From: Arthrobacter sp. ZGTC412
Lineage (GTDB): Bacteria > Actinomycetota > Actinomycetes > Actinomycetales > Micrococcaceae
Reading direction: 5' to 3'
DNA length: 36,072 nucleotides
Assembly: GCF_002929215.1 (NCBI RefSeq)
Contig: NZ_PJII01000028.1
Location: forward strand, 1-36,072
The notes below the pieces were generated by a model. That model saw only the letters and a program-made list of their open reading frames with translations. It was not told the origin of the DNA and searched no databases. A program made the position numbers and the translations under genes. Of this stretch, positions 1 through 8,739 are shown in pieces; positions within the stretch are counted from its first letter, which is position 1; each line of letters opens with the position of its first letter.

Positions 1-79
1 GAACCCGGAAGCTAAGACCCACAGCGCCGATGGTACTGCACCCGGGAGGGTGTGGGAGAGTAGGTCACCGCCGGACAAC
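1..79 (+). rRNA. rrf: 5S ribosomal RNA, 3' part (5' end outside window)
   Basis: The first ~79 bases read as the 3' two-thirds of a bacterial 5S rRNA. They include the GGAAGCTAAGACCCACAGC segment, the GATGGTACTGCA segment, and the conserved 3' end GGGAGAGTAGGTCACCGCC. The 5' end is outside the window, so an rRNA operon (normally 16S-23S-5S) should lie immediately upstream. The exact mature 3' end is uncertain by a few bases. A strong hairpin follows about 10 nt later, consistent with the end of the operon. Confidence 0.93.
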
Positions 80-88
80 CATTAGGTC

Positions 89-119
89 GAGGCCCCAACC
101 AGAACATGGTTGGGGCCTC
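89..119 (+). terminator. Hairpin terminator after the rRNA operon
   Basis: A perfect 12-bp stem (89-100 pairing with 108-119) closes a 7-nt loop directly after the 5S rRNA. There is no long T-run after it, only CCCGCATTT, so it is an intrinsic-type hairpin with a weak tail. Its position makes rRNA transcription termination the likely job. Confidence 0.75.
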
Positions 120-567
120 CCGCATTTAACACACAAACACCCCGCCAGCCCGAGTCCTCCCAATCCGCACCCACCAGGAAACCCTCCACCACCTCCCGCG
201 GCAGCACCACCGTCGCACTCTCTTCGAAACAGCTGGAGCGCCACGCCCAATCCACCAGGAACTGAAAGAGCGATGGTCCAAAAGCTGCAGGAAGTGATGG
301 AGCGTCGGCCCCCAGACCCCCAGGAGCTGATGGAGCGTCCCGAAAGAGGCGCAGGAGGTGCGGGTGCGCCTTAGGGGGCAGCGGGAAGTGCTGAAGGGCG
401 CGCGTTTTGCTGCCGGGACGGCCGCGAATCCTCAAGAATCGGGTGATTAACCTCAAAAAGTCGCGGAAACACGCGGAATTTGCGGACCAGACCGGCCCAA
501 GCTGGTAAGTTTTCGAAGAGTGGCTTGTACGCATGCCGCGTGCAGGCTCCAGAAATCATGACCGTCC
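120..567. other. Intergenic stretch without a convincing gene
   Basis: Between the rRNA hairpin and the HU ribosome-binding site I see no supportable gene. Open frames exist on both strands, but they run into or across the 5S gene or its terminator, are proline/arginine-rich, and lack a Shine-Dalgarno. The only structure noted is a 12-bp direct repeat, TGATGGAGCGTC, at 295-306 and 328-339. The HU promoter probably lies in the last ~150 bases, but I cannot place it with confidence. Confidence 0.5.
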
Positions 568-579
568 AGGAGGACATCA

Positions 580-867
580 ATGGCTAAGAACCGTAGTGAA
601 CTTGTTTCAGAGGTAGCAGGCAAGGCCGGCACCAGCCAGGCAGCCGTCAACTCCGTCCTCGACGCGCTGTTCGAGGTTTTCGAGACTTCCGTTGCCGCGG
701 GCGAAAAGATCACCATCCCGGGCTGGCTCGCCGTCGAGCGCACCGACCGTGCAGCACGCACCGGCCGCAACCCGCAGACGGGTGAGACCATCCAGATTGC
801 CGCTGGCCACAGCGTCAAGCTGACCGCCGGCTCCAAGCTGAAGGCTGCGGTCTCCAACAAGAAGTAA
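580..867 (+). CDS. hupB: HU-family DNA-binding nucleoid protein
   Basis: A small basic protein of 95 aa, the normal length for HU (about 90 aa). It begins with the typical N-terminal helix region (KNRSELVSEVAGKAG) and carries the HU hallmark arm with GRNPQTGETIQIAA, which inserts proline loops into the DNA minor groove. It should dimerise and bend or compact chromosomal DNA. The ATG at 580 is supported by an excellent Shine-Dalgarno, AGGAGGA at 568-574. It is monocistronic: a strong terminator follows within 40 nt. It lacks the long lysine/alanine-rich C-terminal tail found in mycobacterial and streptomycete HupB/HupS, so it is the short bacterial-type HU. The symbol is by family; hupA/hupB/hup usage varies by genus. 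Confidence 0.96.
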   Translation: MAKNRSELVSEVAGKAGTSQAAVNSVLDALFEVFETSVAAGEKITIPGWLAVERTDRAARTGRNPQTGETIQIAAGHSVKLTAGSKLKAAVSNKK

Positions 868-901
868 AGCTTCTTCCTCCCGGCATCAGGCCGGTGTGGA
901 C

Positions 902-935
902 AAGGGGTGGCAACCACAGGGTTGCCGCCCCTTTT
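902..935 (+). terminator. Rho-independent terminator of the HU gene
   Basis: A 14-bp stem, AAGGGGTGGCAACC (902-915) with GGTTGCCGCCCCTT (920-933), has one mismatch and a 4-nt loop. It is followed by a T-rich tail (TTTTGCTTTT), a classic intrinsic terminator 35 nt after the HU stop codon. Confidence 0.92.
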
Positions 936-984
936 GCTTTTAAGCCGATTCGCGGCCCGGGCAAGGGTAGCGGACAATGGATAG

Positions 985-3138
985 GTGCCTTCTGCCGCAA
1001 AACCCCAATCCACAGCAGCCCAGTCAGCTCCCGGCAAGGGAGCCCCTGGGCAGAGCGGCGGCGCCCCCGGCGTCTCGCAGGCATGGCAGCTGGCGGGACT
1101 GGCGGCACTCTTCCTCGGACTCGCGGCGGCACTCGTCTTTTCCGGTGCGGCCGATGCCCGTGAGGTCTCGGATCCGGGTGCCCTGGTCCGCTGGGGCCTG
1201 CCCGTCAGCAAGGCGATCCACAACGTCGCGGTAGCTACGGTCATCGGCGGCCTCATCTTCGCCGTAGGCATCCTGCCCAAGAGCCTGGGACTCCGCAGCA
1301 GGGAGCGGGACGCAGCCGCAGAGGACGCAGAACATCCCGCCTTCACCCGCGCCCTGGCCGTTGCAGCCGCTGCGGGCGCCGTCTGGACTTTGTCCGCCAT
1401 TGCCGTCCTGGTGCTTACCTATTCCGACGTGGCAGGGCAGGGAGTGTCCGGCGACGCAGCGTTCACCCAGGCGCTGGTCTACTTCATGGCGGACATCGAG
1501 ACGGGCCGGGCCTGGCTTGCCGTCACCATCATCGCCGCCGTGGTGACCACTGCCCTGTTCGGCGTCAGGTCCCTTGGCGGGCTGGCCCTGACCCTGATCC
1601 TGGCACTTATTGGTCTGGTGCCGACGGCCTTGATCGGGCACTCCTCGAGCTCCTCCGACCACGAAGGCGCCATCAACTCGCTTGGCCTGCACCTGGTGGG
1701 TGTCAGTACCTGGGTGGGCGGCATCATCATGCTGGCGCTGCTGTCCGGGATCCTGACAGGTTCCAAGGCAGGCGCGACGGCGGATATCACCGACTCAACT
1801 CTTCGCCGGTTCTCCTCGCTGGCCGGCTTCGCCTTCGTGCTGGTCTTCGCCTCCGGCGTCATCAACGCGAGCATCCGGATCACCAACTGGGGCGACCTCT
1901 TCGGCTCGTCCTACGGCCAGCTGATCCTGGCCAAGTCCGCCGCAACGCTGGTCCTGGGCGGGATCGGCTTTATGCACCGTCAATGGGTGATCCCCCAGTT
2001 GAACCGCAAGGGCTCCACGATGTCCTCGCGGCGGGTCCTCTGGCAGCTGGTCCTGGCTGAATTCCTGGTCATGGGTGCAACGTCCGGTGTGGCCGTGGCC
2101 CTGGGCCGTTCTGCCCCGCCCCAGTCCACCACGTATGCACCCGACGCGTCGCCCGCTTTCATTCTCACCGGCTACGAACTTCCCCCCGAGCTGACTCCCG
2201 CCCGCTGGCTCACCGAGTGGCGGCTGGACTGGCTCTGGATCGCGGTGGCGCTGTTCGGGCTGGTCTCCTACTTCCTGGGCGTGGCAAAAATTCACCGCAG
2301 GGGTGACAAGTGGCAGTGGTTCCGGTCCGTGAACTGGGTGATCGGCCTGCTGGTACTCACCTACATCACGTCCGGCCCGCCGTCGGTCTACGGCCGCGTC
2401 CTGTTCTCGGCGCACATGGTGGACCATATGGCACTCACCATGGTGGCCCCCATCTTCCTGGTTCTCGGCGCACCGGTGACCCTCGCCCTGCGCGCACTGC
2501 CTCCCCGCGGAGACGGTTCGCGCGGGCCGAGGGAGTGGCTGCTGGTGTTTGTGCACTCCAGGTTCTCGCAGGTGGTCACGCATCCGCTCTTCGCGGCCGC
2601 CAACTTTGCCGGTTCAATCGTCCTGTTCTACTACTCGGACCTGTTCGGGTTCGCCATGCGCGAGCACGTGGGGCACGAACTGATGATCGTGCACTTCCTG
2701 CTGACGGGGTACATCTTCGTCCTGAGCATGATCGGTTCGGACCCCCTGCCGCGCCGTGCACCGTACCCCATGCGGCTGCTGCTGCTCCTGGCCACCATGG
2801 GTTTCCACGCCTTCTTCGGCGTCGCGATCATGGGCGGAACCAATCTCCTGGCAGCCGACTACTTCGGCAACCTGGGCCGCGCCTGGGGACAGTCCGCGCT
2901 GCTGGACCAGCAAACCGGCGGCGCGGTGGCCTGGGGCATCGGCGAGGTGCCCACGCTCCTGGTGGCCCTCGGCGTGGCCATCATGTGGTCCCGGTCGGAC
3001 CGGCGGGAGACCAAACGCGTGGACCGGGCGGCGGACAGGAATAACGACGCCGATCTCACCGCTTACAACGATATGTTTGCCAAATTGGCTGAACGCGACG
3101 CCAGGCTGGCTGAACGAAACAAGCTGGAAGGACGCTGA
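985..3138 (+). CDS. Fused CopD-like / CtaG-like copper and cytochrome oxidase assembly membrane protein
   Basis: A 717-aa polytopic membrane protein. The N-terminal half (about residues 35-390) has many hydrophobic segments and the copper-resistance CopD type pattern (SKAIHNVAVATVIGGL, LHLVGVSTWVGGIIML). The C-terminal half (about 400-680) matches the caa3-type CtaG family, with histidine-bearing segments such as FSAHMVDHMALTMVAPIFLV and GFHAFFGVAIMGGTNLLA. The family is thought to handle copper at the membrane and help build cytochrome c oxidase CuB or CuA sites; the fusion is common in actinobacteria. The start is GTG at 985, with a weak Shine-Dalgarno. The tail after the last helix is charged and probably cytoplasmic. 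The stop overlaps the next gene's ATG by one base, so the two are translationally coupled, which suggests a shared envelope or redox role. Confidence 0.9.
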   Translation: MPSAAKPQSTAAQSAPGKGAPGQSGGAPGVSQAWQLAGLAALFLGLAAALVFSGAADAREVSDPGALVRWGLPVSKAIHNVAVATVIGGLIFAVGILPKSLGLRSRERDAAAEDAEHPAFTRALAVAAAAGAVWTLSAIAVLVLTYSDVAGQGVSGDAAFTQALVYFMADIETGRAWLAVTIIAAVVTTALFGVRSLGGLALTLILALIGLVPTALIGHSSSSSDHEGAINSLGLHLVGVSTWVGGIIMLALLSGILTGSKAGATADITDSTLRRFSSLAGFAFVLVFASGVINASIRITNWGDLFGSSYGQLILAKSAATLVLGGIGFMHRQWVIPQLNRKGSTMSSRRVLWQLVLAEFLVMGATSGVAVALGRSAPPQSTTYAPDASPAFILTGYELPPELTPARWLTEWRLDWLWIAVALFGLVSYFLGVAKIHRRGDKWQWFRSVNWVIGLLVLTYITSGPPSVYGRVLFSAHMVDHMALTMVAPIFLVLGAPVTLALRALPPRGDGSRGPREWLLVFVHSRFSQVVTHPLFAAANFAGSIVLFYYSDLFGFAMREHVGHELMIVHFLLTGYIFVLSMIGSDPLPRRAPYPMRLLLLLATMGFHAFFGVAIMGGTNLLAADYFGNLGRAWGQSALLDQQTGGAVAWGIGEVPTLLVALGVAIMWSRSDRRETKRVDRAADRNNDADLTAYNDMFAKLAERDARLAERNKLEGR

Positions 3139-5177
3139 TGAGCGAAACCGTACGTAATCACCTCCGGGTCCGTGCCTCTGAACTAGTAGGCCGCAACTGG
3201 TTGAACACCGGCGGCAAATCGCTGGACCTCGAAGCCCTCCGCGGCAAGATCGTGCTGCTGGACTTCTGGACCTTTTGCTGCATCAACTGCCTGCACGTCC
3301 TGGACGAACTGCGGCCGCTGGAGGAACAATACTCGGACGTCCTGGTCACGGTGGGCGTCCACTCGCCCAAGTTTGAACACGAGGCAGACCCGGTGGCCCT
3401 GGCCGCCGCCGTGGAGCGCTACGAGATCCACCACCCCGTCCTCGACGACCCGGAGCTGGACACCTGGAAGGCCTACACCGCGCGGGCCTGGCCCACCCTG
3501 GTGGTCATCGACCCCGAGGGCTACATCGTGGCGCACCTCTCCGGCGAAGGCCACGCGGACGGCCTCGCTGTACTGATCCCCGAACTCATCGCCGAGCACG
3601 AAGCCAAGGGCACGCTGCACCGCGGCTCTGGCCCGTACGTGGCGCCTGAGCCCACCTCCGGCACGCTCCGCTTCCCCGGCAAGGCGCTCTTCCTGCCCGC
3701 CGGACGCGGCTCGGCTGAGTCACGGGGAACGTCCGACGGCGGCGCTGCGGCACGTGCCGCAACGTCCGGTTCAGCTTCCAACGGTGCCGCCACGCATGGG
3801 TCATGGCTGGTCACCGACACGGGCCACCACCGCCTTGTGGAACTGGACACCGACTTCCACACTGTCCTGGGCACCTACGGCTCCGGCACCAAGGGCTACG
3901 CTGACGGCCCCGCCGCCGGTGACGAGGCTACCGCCCGGTTCAACGAGCCCCAGGGCCTGGTCCTGCTGCCGGAGGACGTGGCAGCCAAGGCGGGCTACGA
4001 CGTCGTGATAGCAGACTCCGTAAACCACCGGCTCCGCGGCCTCTCGCTGCAGGACGGCAAGGTGACAACCCTCGTAGGCAACGGCATCCAGCGCCTGCTG
4101 GAGACTGGCCCCGCCCGCGTTGACGAGGACGCTGCCGGATTCACCGGCCGCTTGAGTGAACATCCGCTTGAGGTCTCCCTGAGCTCGCCGTGGGATCTCG
4201 TCTGGTCCAGCAAGCTCCACGCCGTGGTGATCGCCATGGCCGGCACCCACCAGATCTTCAGCTTCGAACCGCTGACCGGCGCCGTGGCCATTGAGGCCGG
4301 CAACGGCCTGGAAGGCCTGCTGGACGGCGCCGCCCACGAAGCCTGGTTTGCGCAGCCCTCCGGGCTTGCGGAGGACGCGGACGGCAACATCTGGGTGGCT
4401 GACTCCGAGACGTCGGCCCTCCGCAAGCTTGTCATTGATGACGACGGCACGGTCACCGTGGAGTCCGCGGTCGGCAAGGGCCTGTTCGACTTCGGCTTCC
4501 GGGACGGTGCCGCGTCCGAAGCCCGGCTTCAGCATCCGCTCGGCGTGACGGTGCTGCCGGACGGTTCTGTGGCCATCGCCGATACCTACAACGGTGCGGT
4601 GCGCCGCTATGACCCCGCCGCAGGAACGGTCTCCACGCTGGCGCGCGGACTCCTGGAGCCCTCGGACGTGATTGTGGACCACACCCAGTCAGCCGGTTCC
4701 GAGCCGCTGCTGGTGGTGGTGGAGGCCAACCAGCACAAACTGGTGTACGTCCCCATCCCCAAGGAAGCCCAGCAGGTGGACGAGGGCGCGTCGCAGACCC
4801 ACCGGCCCAAGAGCCCCGTGGCTCCCGGCCCCCTGGAGCTCACAGTACGCTTCACCGCCCCCACCGGGCAGAAGCTGGATGACCGCTGGGGCGATCCCAC
4901 CCAGCTGAAGATCTCCTCCACCCCGCCCGAGCTGCTGGTGTCCGGCGGCGGAACGTCGGTGGGGCTGCTCCGGACCCTTGAACTGTCATCCGACGTGCCT
5001 GAGGGTGTCCTGCACATCACCGCCCGCGCCGCGGCCTGCGACGGTCCCGAAACCGAGGACGGCGAAATCCCGGACCACGCCGCCTGCCACCTCTACCAGC
5101 AGGACTGGGGCATCCCTGTTCTGCTGCAGAGCGACGGCGATACCGAGCTGGTGCTGGACCTGCGCGGCATGGACTGA
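3138..5177 (+). CDS. Thioredoxin-like protein with NHL repeats (NHLRC2-like)
   Basis: A 679-aa protein. Residues ~17-165 form a thioredoxin/TlpA-like fold with the family signature FWTFCCINC, giving a candidate redox CxxC at C48/C51. From about residue 220 to 520 there are NHL-type beta-propeller blades (ADSVNHRLRGLSL, VADSETSALRKL, IADTYNGAVRRYDP). A C-terminal beta domain follows (~545-679). This domain order is that of bacterial NHLRC2 homologues; the biochemical role is not established. No signal peptide is seen, so it is probably cytoplasmic. A Gly/Ala/Ser-rich insert (~190-215) separates the domains. The ATG overlaps the upstream CtaG-like stop and GGAAGGA lies upstream, so this is the second gene of a two-gene operon ending at a strong terminator. 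Confidence 0.9.
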   Translation: MSETVRNHLRVRASELVGRNWLNTGGKSLDLEALRGKIVLLDFWTFCCINCLHVLDELRPLEEQYSDVLVTVGVHSPKFEHEADPVALAAAVERYEIHHPVLDDPELDTWKAYTARAWPTLVVIDPEGYIVAHLSGEGHADGLAVLIPELIAEHEAKGTLHRGSGPYVAPEPTSGTLRFPGKALFLPAGRGSAESRGTSDGGAAARAATSGSASNGAATHGSWLVTDTGHHRLVELDTDFHTVLGTYGSGTKGYADGPAAGDEATARFNEPQGLVLLPEDVAAKAGYDVVIADSVNHRLRGLSLQDGKVTTLVGNGIQRLLETGPARVDEDAAGFTGRLSEHPLEVSLSSPWDLVWSSKLHAVVIAMAGTHQIFSFEPLTGAVAIEAGNGLEGLLDGAAHEAWFAQPSGLAEDADGNIWVADSETSALRKLVIDDDGTVTVESAVGKGLFDFGFRDGAASEARLQHPLGVTVLPDGSVAIADTYNGAVRRYDPAAGTVSTLARGLLEPSDVIVDHTQSAGSEPLLVVVEANQHKLVYVPIPKEAQQVDEGASQTHRPKSPVAPGPLELTVRFTAPTGQKLDDRWGDPTQLKISSTPPELLVSGGGTSVGLLRTLELSSDVPEGVLHITARAAACDGPETEDGEIPDHAACHLYQQDWGIPVLLQSDGDTELVLDLRGMD

Positions 5178-5204
5178 TCCCGCCGCCGTCGTAATGACCT
5201 AAAG

Positions 5205-5245
5205 GCTGCCGCCCGTGACATACGCGTCACGGGCGGCAGCTTTTT
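5205..5245. terminator. Strong intrinsic terminator, probably bidirectional
   Basis: A perfect 15-bp stem (5205-5219 with 5226-5240) has a 6-nt loop and is followed by TTTTT. The preceding AAAG gives a short T-tract on the opposite strand. It sits between two convergent genes, so it can stop transcription from the NHL-protein operon and possibly also from the minus-strand gene ending at 5286. Confidence 0.95.
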
Positions 5246-5285
5246 GACCTCAGGCAGGTACAGGCGGGCCGGCCCGAAGCCAGGT

Positions 5286-6278
5286 TTAGAAGCTGAGCAG
5301 CGGCGTGACTTTGATGGTGTCGCCTGTGACGTCCAGGCGGGTGGTGAAGCTGAAGTCCACCTCTTCGTCCAGTGGGTACCAGGCGCCGGTGAACAGGTTC
5401 TGCTGGAGCGCCTCCACTTTCGCCTTGCCGTCCAGCGGCGCCACCACCCAGCGCCCGTCGAAGGGCTCGATGGCCACGTTGGGATATTCAGTCACGGACC
5501 ACTTGATGGTGCCGTCCTGGACCCGGTTGTTGCTGGCGTAGTAGAAGGGGCAGTCCGGCTGGAGCTTCTGCTCCTTGACGGCCTGGGCCGCGCAGCCGTC
5601 CAGGAATTCCTTGACCTTCGCCGCCACGTCCGTCTTCAGGCTGTCCGTGGCCTGGGTCAGCAGGTTGAGCGGCGCCACCGGGACGTCGCGGCTGGTGACG
5701 GTGGCGCGGCTGGCGGGTGCAGAGAAGTACTCCCCGTTCACGGTGGCCTCGTATTCGCCAGGGTAGAAAACGGCGAAGGAGTTACGGCCATTCGGCATGT
5801 TGACGTCCACGCCGTTGACCGTGGCCTCGCTGGAATTCACCACGGTGACATCAACGGTAGGCAGCCGGGACGGAACAAACGCCCACGTGTTGAAGAAGAT
5901 CCACTCGGTTCCGGTCTTCTGCAGCGCGAACTCGGTGCGCAGGCGGCTGCCGTCGATGGTGTATTCCATGGGCACCATCACCTGGCCGCCGGGGCGCTCC
6001 TCAGCCTCTCCGATGCTCACGTTGTTGAAGCGGGACGCCGCGGTCTGCAGGGCCGTGCCGTCGAGCATTGCGGCGTTGCTGGGCGGCACCGTGGCCCGCA
6101 GAAGACCCAGCGCCTTGCCGCCGTCGCCGCTCTGCAACGCGTCCAGATACTCGCGTACCGGCTGCTGCGGGCTGGCCACTGTATTGTTCACGAGGTTGAT
6201 GGCTACGATGGCGCCGGCCACAGCAAGCATGAGGCCCAGCAGCCATCCGGCCGCTATCCTCACCAACGCTTGACTCAT
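5286..6278 (-). CDS. Membrane-anchored extracytoplasmic protein of unknown function
   Basis: A 330-aa protein from the ATG at 6278; an in-frame start at 6305 would add nine residues but breaks the usual short N-terminus before the hydrophobic segment. Residues ~5-30 (VRIAAGWLLGLMLAVAGAIV) form a single uncleaved membrane anchor; the remainder is polar and predicted outside the cell. A first segment (about 40-130) resembles the small alpha+beta domains of DUF4878/lumazine-binding type exported proteins (VREYLDALQSGDGGKALGLL, FALQKTGTEWIFF). The following beta-rich part contains a cysteine pair (DGCAAQ...PDCPFYY) that could form a disulfide. I do not recognise a named family. It is convergent with the NHL gene and about 70 nt downstream of the HerA-like gene, so it may be co-transcribed with it. 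Confidence 0.8.
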   Translation of the reverse strand: MSQALVRIAAGWLLGLMLAVAGAIVAINLVNNTVASPQQPVREYLDALQSGDGGKALGLLRATVPPSNAAMLDGTALQTAASRFNNVSIGEAEERPGGQVMVPMEYTIDGSRLRTEFALQKTGTEWIFFNTWAFVPSRLPTVDVTVVNSSEATVNGVDVNMPNGRNSFAVFYPGEYEATVNGEYFSAPASRATVTSRDVPVAPLNLLTQATDSLKTDVAAKVKEFLDGCAAQAVKEQKLQPDCPFYYASNNRVQDGTIKWSVTEYPNVAIEPFDGRWVVAPLDGKAKVEALQQNLFTGAWYPLDEEVDFSFTTRLDVTGDTIKVTPLLSF

Positions 6279-6347
6279 TTGCACGTTCCATACGTTACCT
6301 GCCATGCGCCGGACGACGGCAGTTGAGTCAGCTGGGAGCGGTACCTG

Positions 6348-8075
6348 TCAGCGGCGGCGGCGCCGGGACGACGTGCCGAAAACACCCCGCAGCAGCTCGC
6401 GTCCCAGCTGCGTTCCCATGGACCTGGCCATGCTCTTCAATCCGCCTCCGAGGGCTCCGCCGAGAACGCCGCCGAGGCCGCCCACCATGGCGTCCCCCGA
6501 CTCCTGCCGGGTGGTCCGCGGCGCTTCCGCGCGGGTGCCCGCACTTTGCCTGGTGGGTGCGGGCCTGCTGCTGGGCCGGCCAAGGATCTCCTCTTCAATC
6601 CGCCGGGCCTCCGCATCGACGTCGGCACTCCCGGCGGTTCCGACGCCTGAACCGCCCTCAGGGGCACCAGAGCCGCCGGGAACAGGCGGTTGTCCGGGCG
6701 CTGCGGGGCCAGTCGGCGCCGCAGCTTTGCCGGTGAGCTTCTCGTACGCCGAGGGGTTGTCCACAGCGGTCCCGTACTTGCCCAGCAAGGCCGACCCGGC
6801 CACCGTGCTTCGAACCAGGGCCTCGTCGCTGGGTCCCATCACGGATTCGGGGGCGCGCAGCCGGGTAAGGGCCACGGGGGTGGGGGCGCCCTTCTCGTTC
6901 ATAACGGTGACCACGGCCTCACCGATCCCCGCCGATGTCAGCGTCTCTTCAAGGTCGTAGTCGCTCATCGGGAACGTGGACACGGTTGCCTTGAGCGCCT
7001 TCGCGTCCTCCGGAGTAAACGCGCGGAGGGCATGCTGTATCCGGTTGGCGAGCTGGCCCAGGACATCAGCCGGCACGTCCTTCGGAGTCTGGGTGACGAA
7101 GAAGATGCCCACACCCTTGGAACGGATGAGCCGAATCGTGGTGGTGATGGCGTCGAGGAACGCATCGGAGGCGTCGTTGAAGAGGAGGTGGGCCTCGTCG
7201 AGGAAGAACACCAGTTTGGGCTTGTCCAGGTCGCCGGCCTCGGGCAGGTCCTCGAACAGGTCGGCCAGCAGCCACATCAGGAAGGTCGAAAACAGCATGG
7301 GCTTGGTCTGCAGGGTGGGAAGTTCCAGGCAGGTGACCACTCCGCGGCCGTCCGGGGCGGTGCGCAGCAACTCGGCGGTATCAAATTCCGGTTCGCCGAA
7401 GAACTTTTCCAGTCCCTGGGCCTCGAGGTTTACGAGTTCACGCAGGATCACGCCAGCGGTGGCCTTGGACAACCCGCCGAGCTCCGCCAGCTGGTCCTTG
7501 CCCTCGGCCGAGGTCAGGAATTGGATGACCGCGCGGAGGTCCTTCAGGTCGATGAGTTCCAGGCCGTTTTTGTCGGCGAAGTAAAACACCAGCTGCAGGC
7601 TGGATTCCTGGGTGTCGTTCAGCTCCATGATCCGCGAGAGCAGGATGGGGCCGAAGGACGTCACGGTGGCCCTGACTGGAACACCGTTGCCATCCCCGCC
7701 GAGTGCCAGGAACTCGACGGGGAAGGTCTTGCCCTGCCAGGACTGGCCGATGCCTTCGGTACGGGACGTGAGCTTCTCGCTGCCCGCAGCCGCAGTGGCG
7801 AGGCCTGAGAGGTCGCCCTTGATGTCAGCCAGGAACACCGGAACACCCGCGGTGGACAGCTGTTCCGCCATCATGTGCAGCGTGACGGTTTTTCCGGTGC
7901 CGGTGGCACCTGCCACCAGGCCGTGCCGGTTCATCATGGCCAGCGGCAGGCGGACCTGCGCCTCCTTATGGAGTTCGCCGTCCACGATGGCGGCACCCAG
8001 TTCGATAACGGGCCCCTCCAGCGTGTACCCCTTCTGGATGGTGGCAAGCTTCTCTGCTGTGGTTTTGTTGGCCAT
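6348..8075 (-). CDS. HerA-like helicase/ATPase (DUF853 type)
   Basis: A 575-aa P-loop ATPase of the HerA/FtsK superfamily, DUF853 branch (E. coli YjgR type). Walker A GATGTGKT is at residues 56-63 and Walker B LVFFLDEAHLLF near residue 290. A conserved sensor/arginine-finger region (KGVGIFFVTQTPKDVPADVL, LANRIQHALRAFTPED) follows. After about residue 465 the protein becomes Pro/Gly/Ala-rich and ends in a glycine-rich, polybasic tail (GGVLGGALGGGLKS, then RRRRR), probably flexible and able to contact nucleic acid or membrane. The family's physiological role is poorly defined. It has its own ATG (8075) and lies 58 nt after the GNAT gene in the same direction. No nuclease partner (NurA) is adjacent, so a HerA-NurA repair pair is not indicated. 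Confidence 0.92.
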   Translation of the reverse strand: MANKTTAEKLATIQKGYTLEGPVIELGAAIVDGELHKEAQVRLPLAMMNRHGLVAGATGTGKTVTLHMMAEQLSTAGVPVFLADIKGDLSGLATAAAGSEKLTSRTEGIGQSWQGKTFPVEFLALGGDGNGVPVRATVTSFGPILLSRIMELNDTQESSLQLVFYFADKNGLELIDLKDLRAVIQFLTSAEGKDQLAELGGLSKATAGVILRELVNLEAQGLEKFFGEPEFDTAELLRTAPDGRGVVTCLELPTLQTKPMLFSTFLMWLLADLFEDLPEAGDLDKPKLVFFLDEAHLLFNDASDAFLDAITTTIRLIRSKGVGIFFVTQTPKDVPADVLGQLANRIQHALRAFTPEDAKALKATVSTFPMSDYDLEETLTSAGIGEAVVTVMNEKGAPTPVALTRLRAPESVMGPSDEALVRSTVAGSALLGKYGTAVDNPSAYEKLTGKAAAPTGPAAPGQPPVPGGSGAPEGGSGVGTAGSADVDAEARRIEEEILGRPSSRPAPTRQSAGTRAEAPRTTRQESGDAMVGGLGGVLGGALGGGLKSMARSMGTQLGRELLRGVFGTSSRRRRR

Positions 8076-8098
8076 GCCGCTAGCTTAGCGGCGGCCGC

Positions 8099-8114
8099 AC
8101 CCCGCGCGCGGGGT
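8099..8114. repeat. Perfect GC palindrome between GNAT and HerA-like genes
   Basis: ACCCCGCGCGCGGGGT is a 16-bp perfect palindrome in the 58-nt gap between two minus-strand genes. It has no loop and no T-run, so it is a poor terminator. It could be a protein-binding site or simply a product of high GC. Confidence 0.45.
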
Positions 8115-8133
8115 AGGACGCAGGTAGGAAACG

Positions 8134-8736
8134 TCAGTGCGGCGGAACCTCTGAAAGCTCTTTGGTGAACGCCAGGAACTTCAACGTCTCCGGGTCCGCG
8201 TCCAGGTCGAACTGCGGCTGGTAGCCGGTGGCGAGGTAAAGGTGCTTTGCTTCGGGCTGGCGGGGACCGGTGGTGAGGTAGAGCCTGGAGTACCCGCGGC
8301 TGGCCGCGAGGGTTTCCAGCTCGGCCATTACCAGCTTTGCAAGGCCGCGGCGGCGGTGGCCCGAGCGGGTCCAGATCCGCTTAAGTTCCGCGGTGTCGGC
8401 GTCGTAGCGGCGGAACGCTCCGCCAGCGATGGACTCGCCGTTTTCCTGGATCACCAGGAGCGCACCGCCCGGTCCCTCAAATTCGTCGGCCGGGTAACGG
8501 TTAAGCTCCTCCGCTGCTGCTCCCCGGCCGAAGAGGTCGCCGTAGCGGGTGTCGTACTCGACCGCGAGTTCGTCCAGCAACGGCCGGACCCGCGGATCGT
8601 GCATGGGGAGGTTGAGGACCGCCAGGGCGGCCGGGTCAAGCGGCCGGGGCGCACTGTTCAAGGGCTGGCGATCACTACCTTCAGGCTGGTGCTCAATCGC
8701 AAACGGTTGGCGCGCGAGGTCAGGTTCTGCAGTCAC
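8134..8736 (-). CDS. GNAT-family N-acetyltransferase
   Basis: A 200-aa protein whose residues ~45-195 show the GNAT fold: the acetyl-CoA binding motif in RSGHRRRGLAKLVMAELE (consensus R/Q-x-x-G-x-G/A) and a C-terminal LYLATGYQPQFD strand-helix. The first ~40 residues are a polar extension. The GTG start at 8736 lies 3 nt beyond the stop of the FAD/NAD(P) gene, implying tight translational coupling. It therefore probably acts on the same compound as the oxidoreductase and the divergent importer. GNAT acetylases in such loci often modify amino groups; the substrate here is unknown. Confidence 0.88.
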   Translation of the reverse strand: MTAEPDLARQPFAIEHQPEGSDRQPLNSAPRPLDPAALAVLNLPMHDPRVRPLLDELAVEYDTRYGDLFGRGAAAEELNRYPADEFEGPGGALLVIQENGESIAGGAFRRYDADTAELKRIWTRSGHRRRGLAKLVMAELETLAASRGYSRLYLTTGPRQPEAKHLYLATGYQPQFDLDADPETLKFLAFTKELSEVPPH

Positions 8737-8739
8737 GGT

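Noticed and set aside
82-534. Minus-strand 150-aa open frame opposite the 5S-HU intergenic region
   Set aside because: It runs into the rRNA terminator on the opposite strand, has no Shine-Dalgarno or recognisable domain, and long frames of this kind are common by chance in high-GC DNA.
5244-6326. Plus-strand 360-aa open frame opposite the membrane-anchored protein
   Set aside because: The minus-strand frame has a proper membrane anchor and protein-like composition; the plus-strand frame is a codon-position shadow without a domain or Shine-Dalgarno and starts directly after a terminator.
6348-8075. HerA-NurA type defence or repair system
   Set aside because: No NurA, SIR2, nuclease or other defence gene lies next to the HerA-like ATPase; it looks like the widespread stand-alone DUF853 protein.
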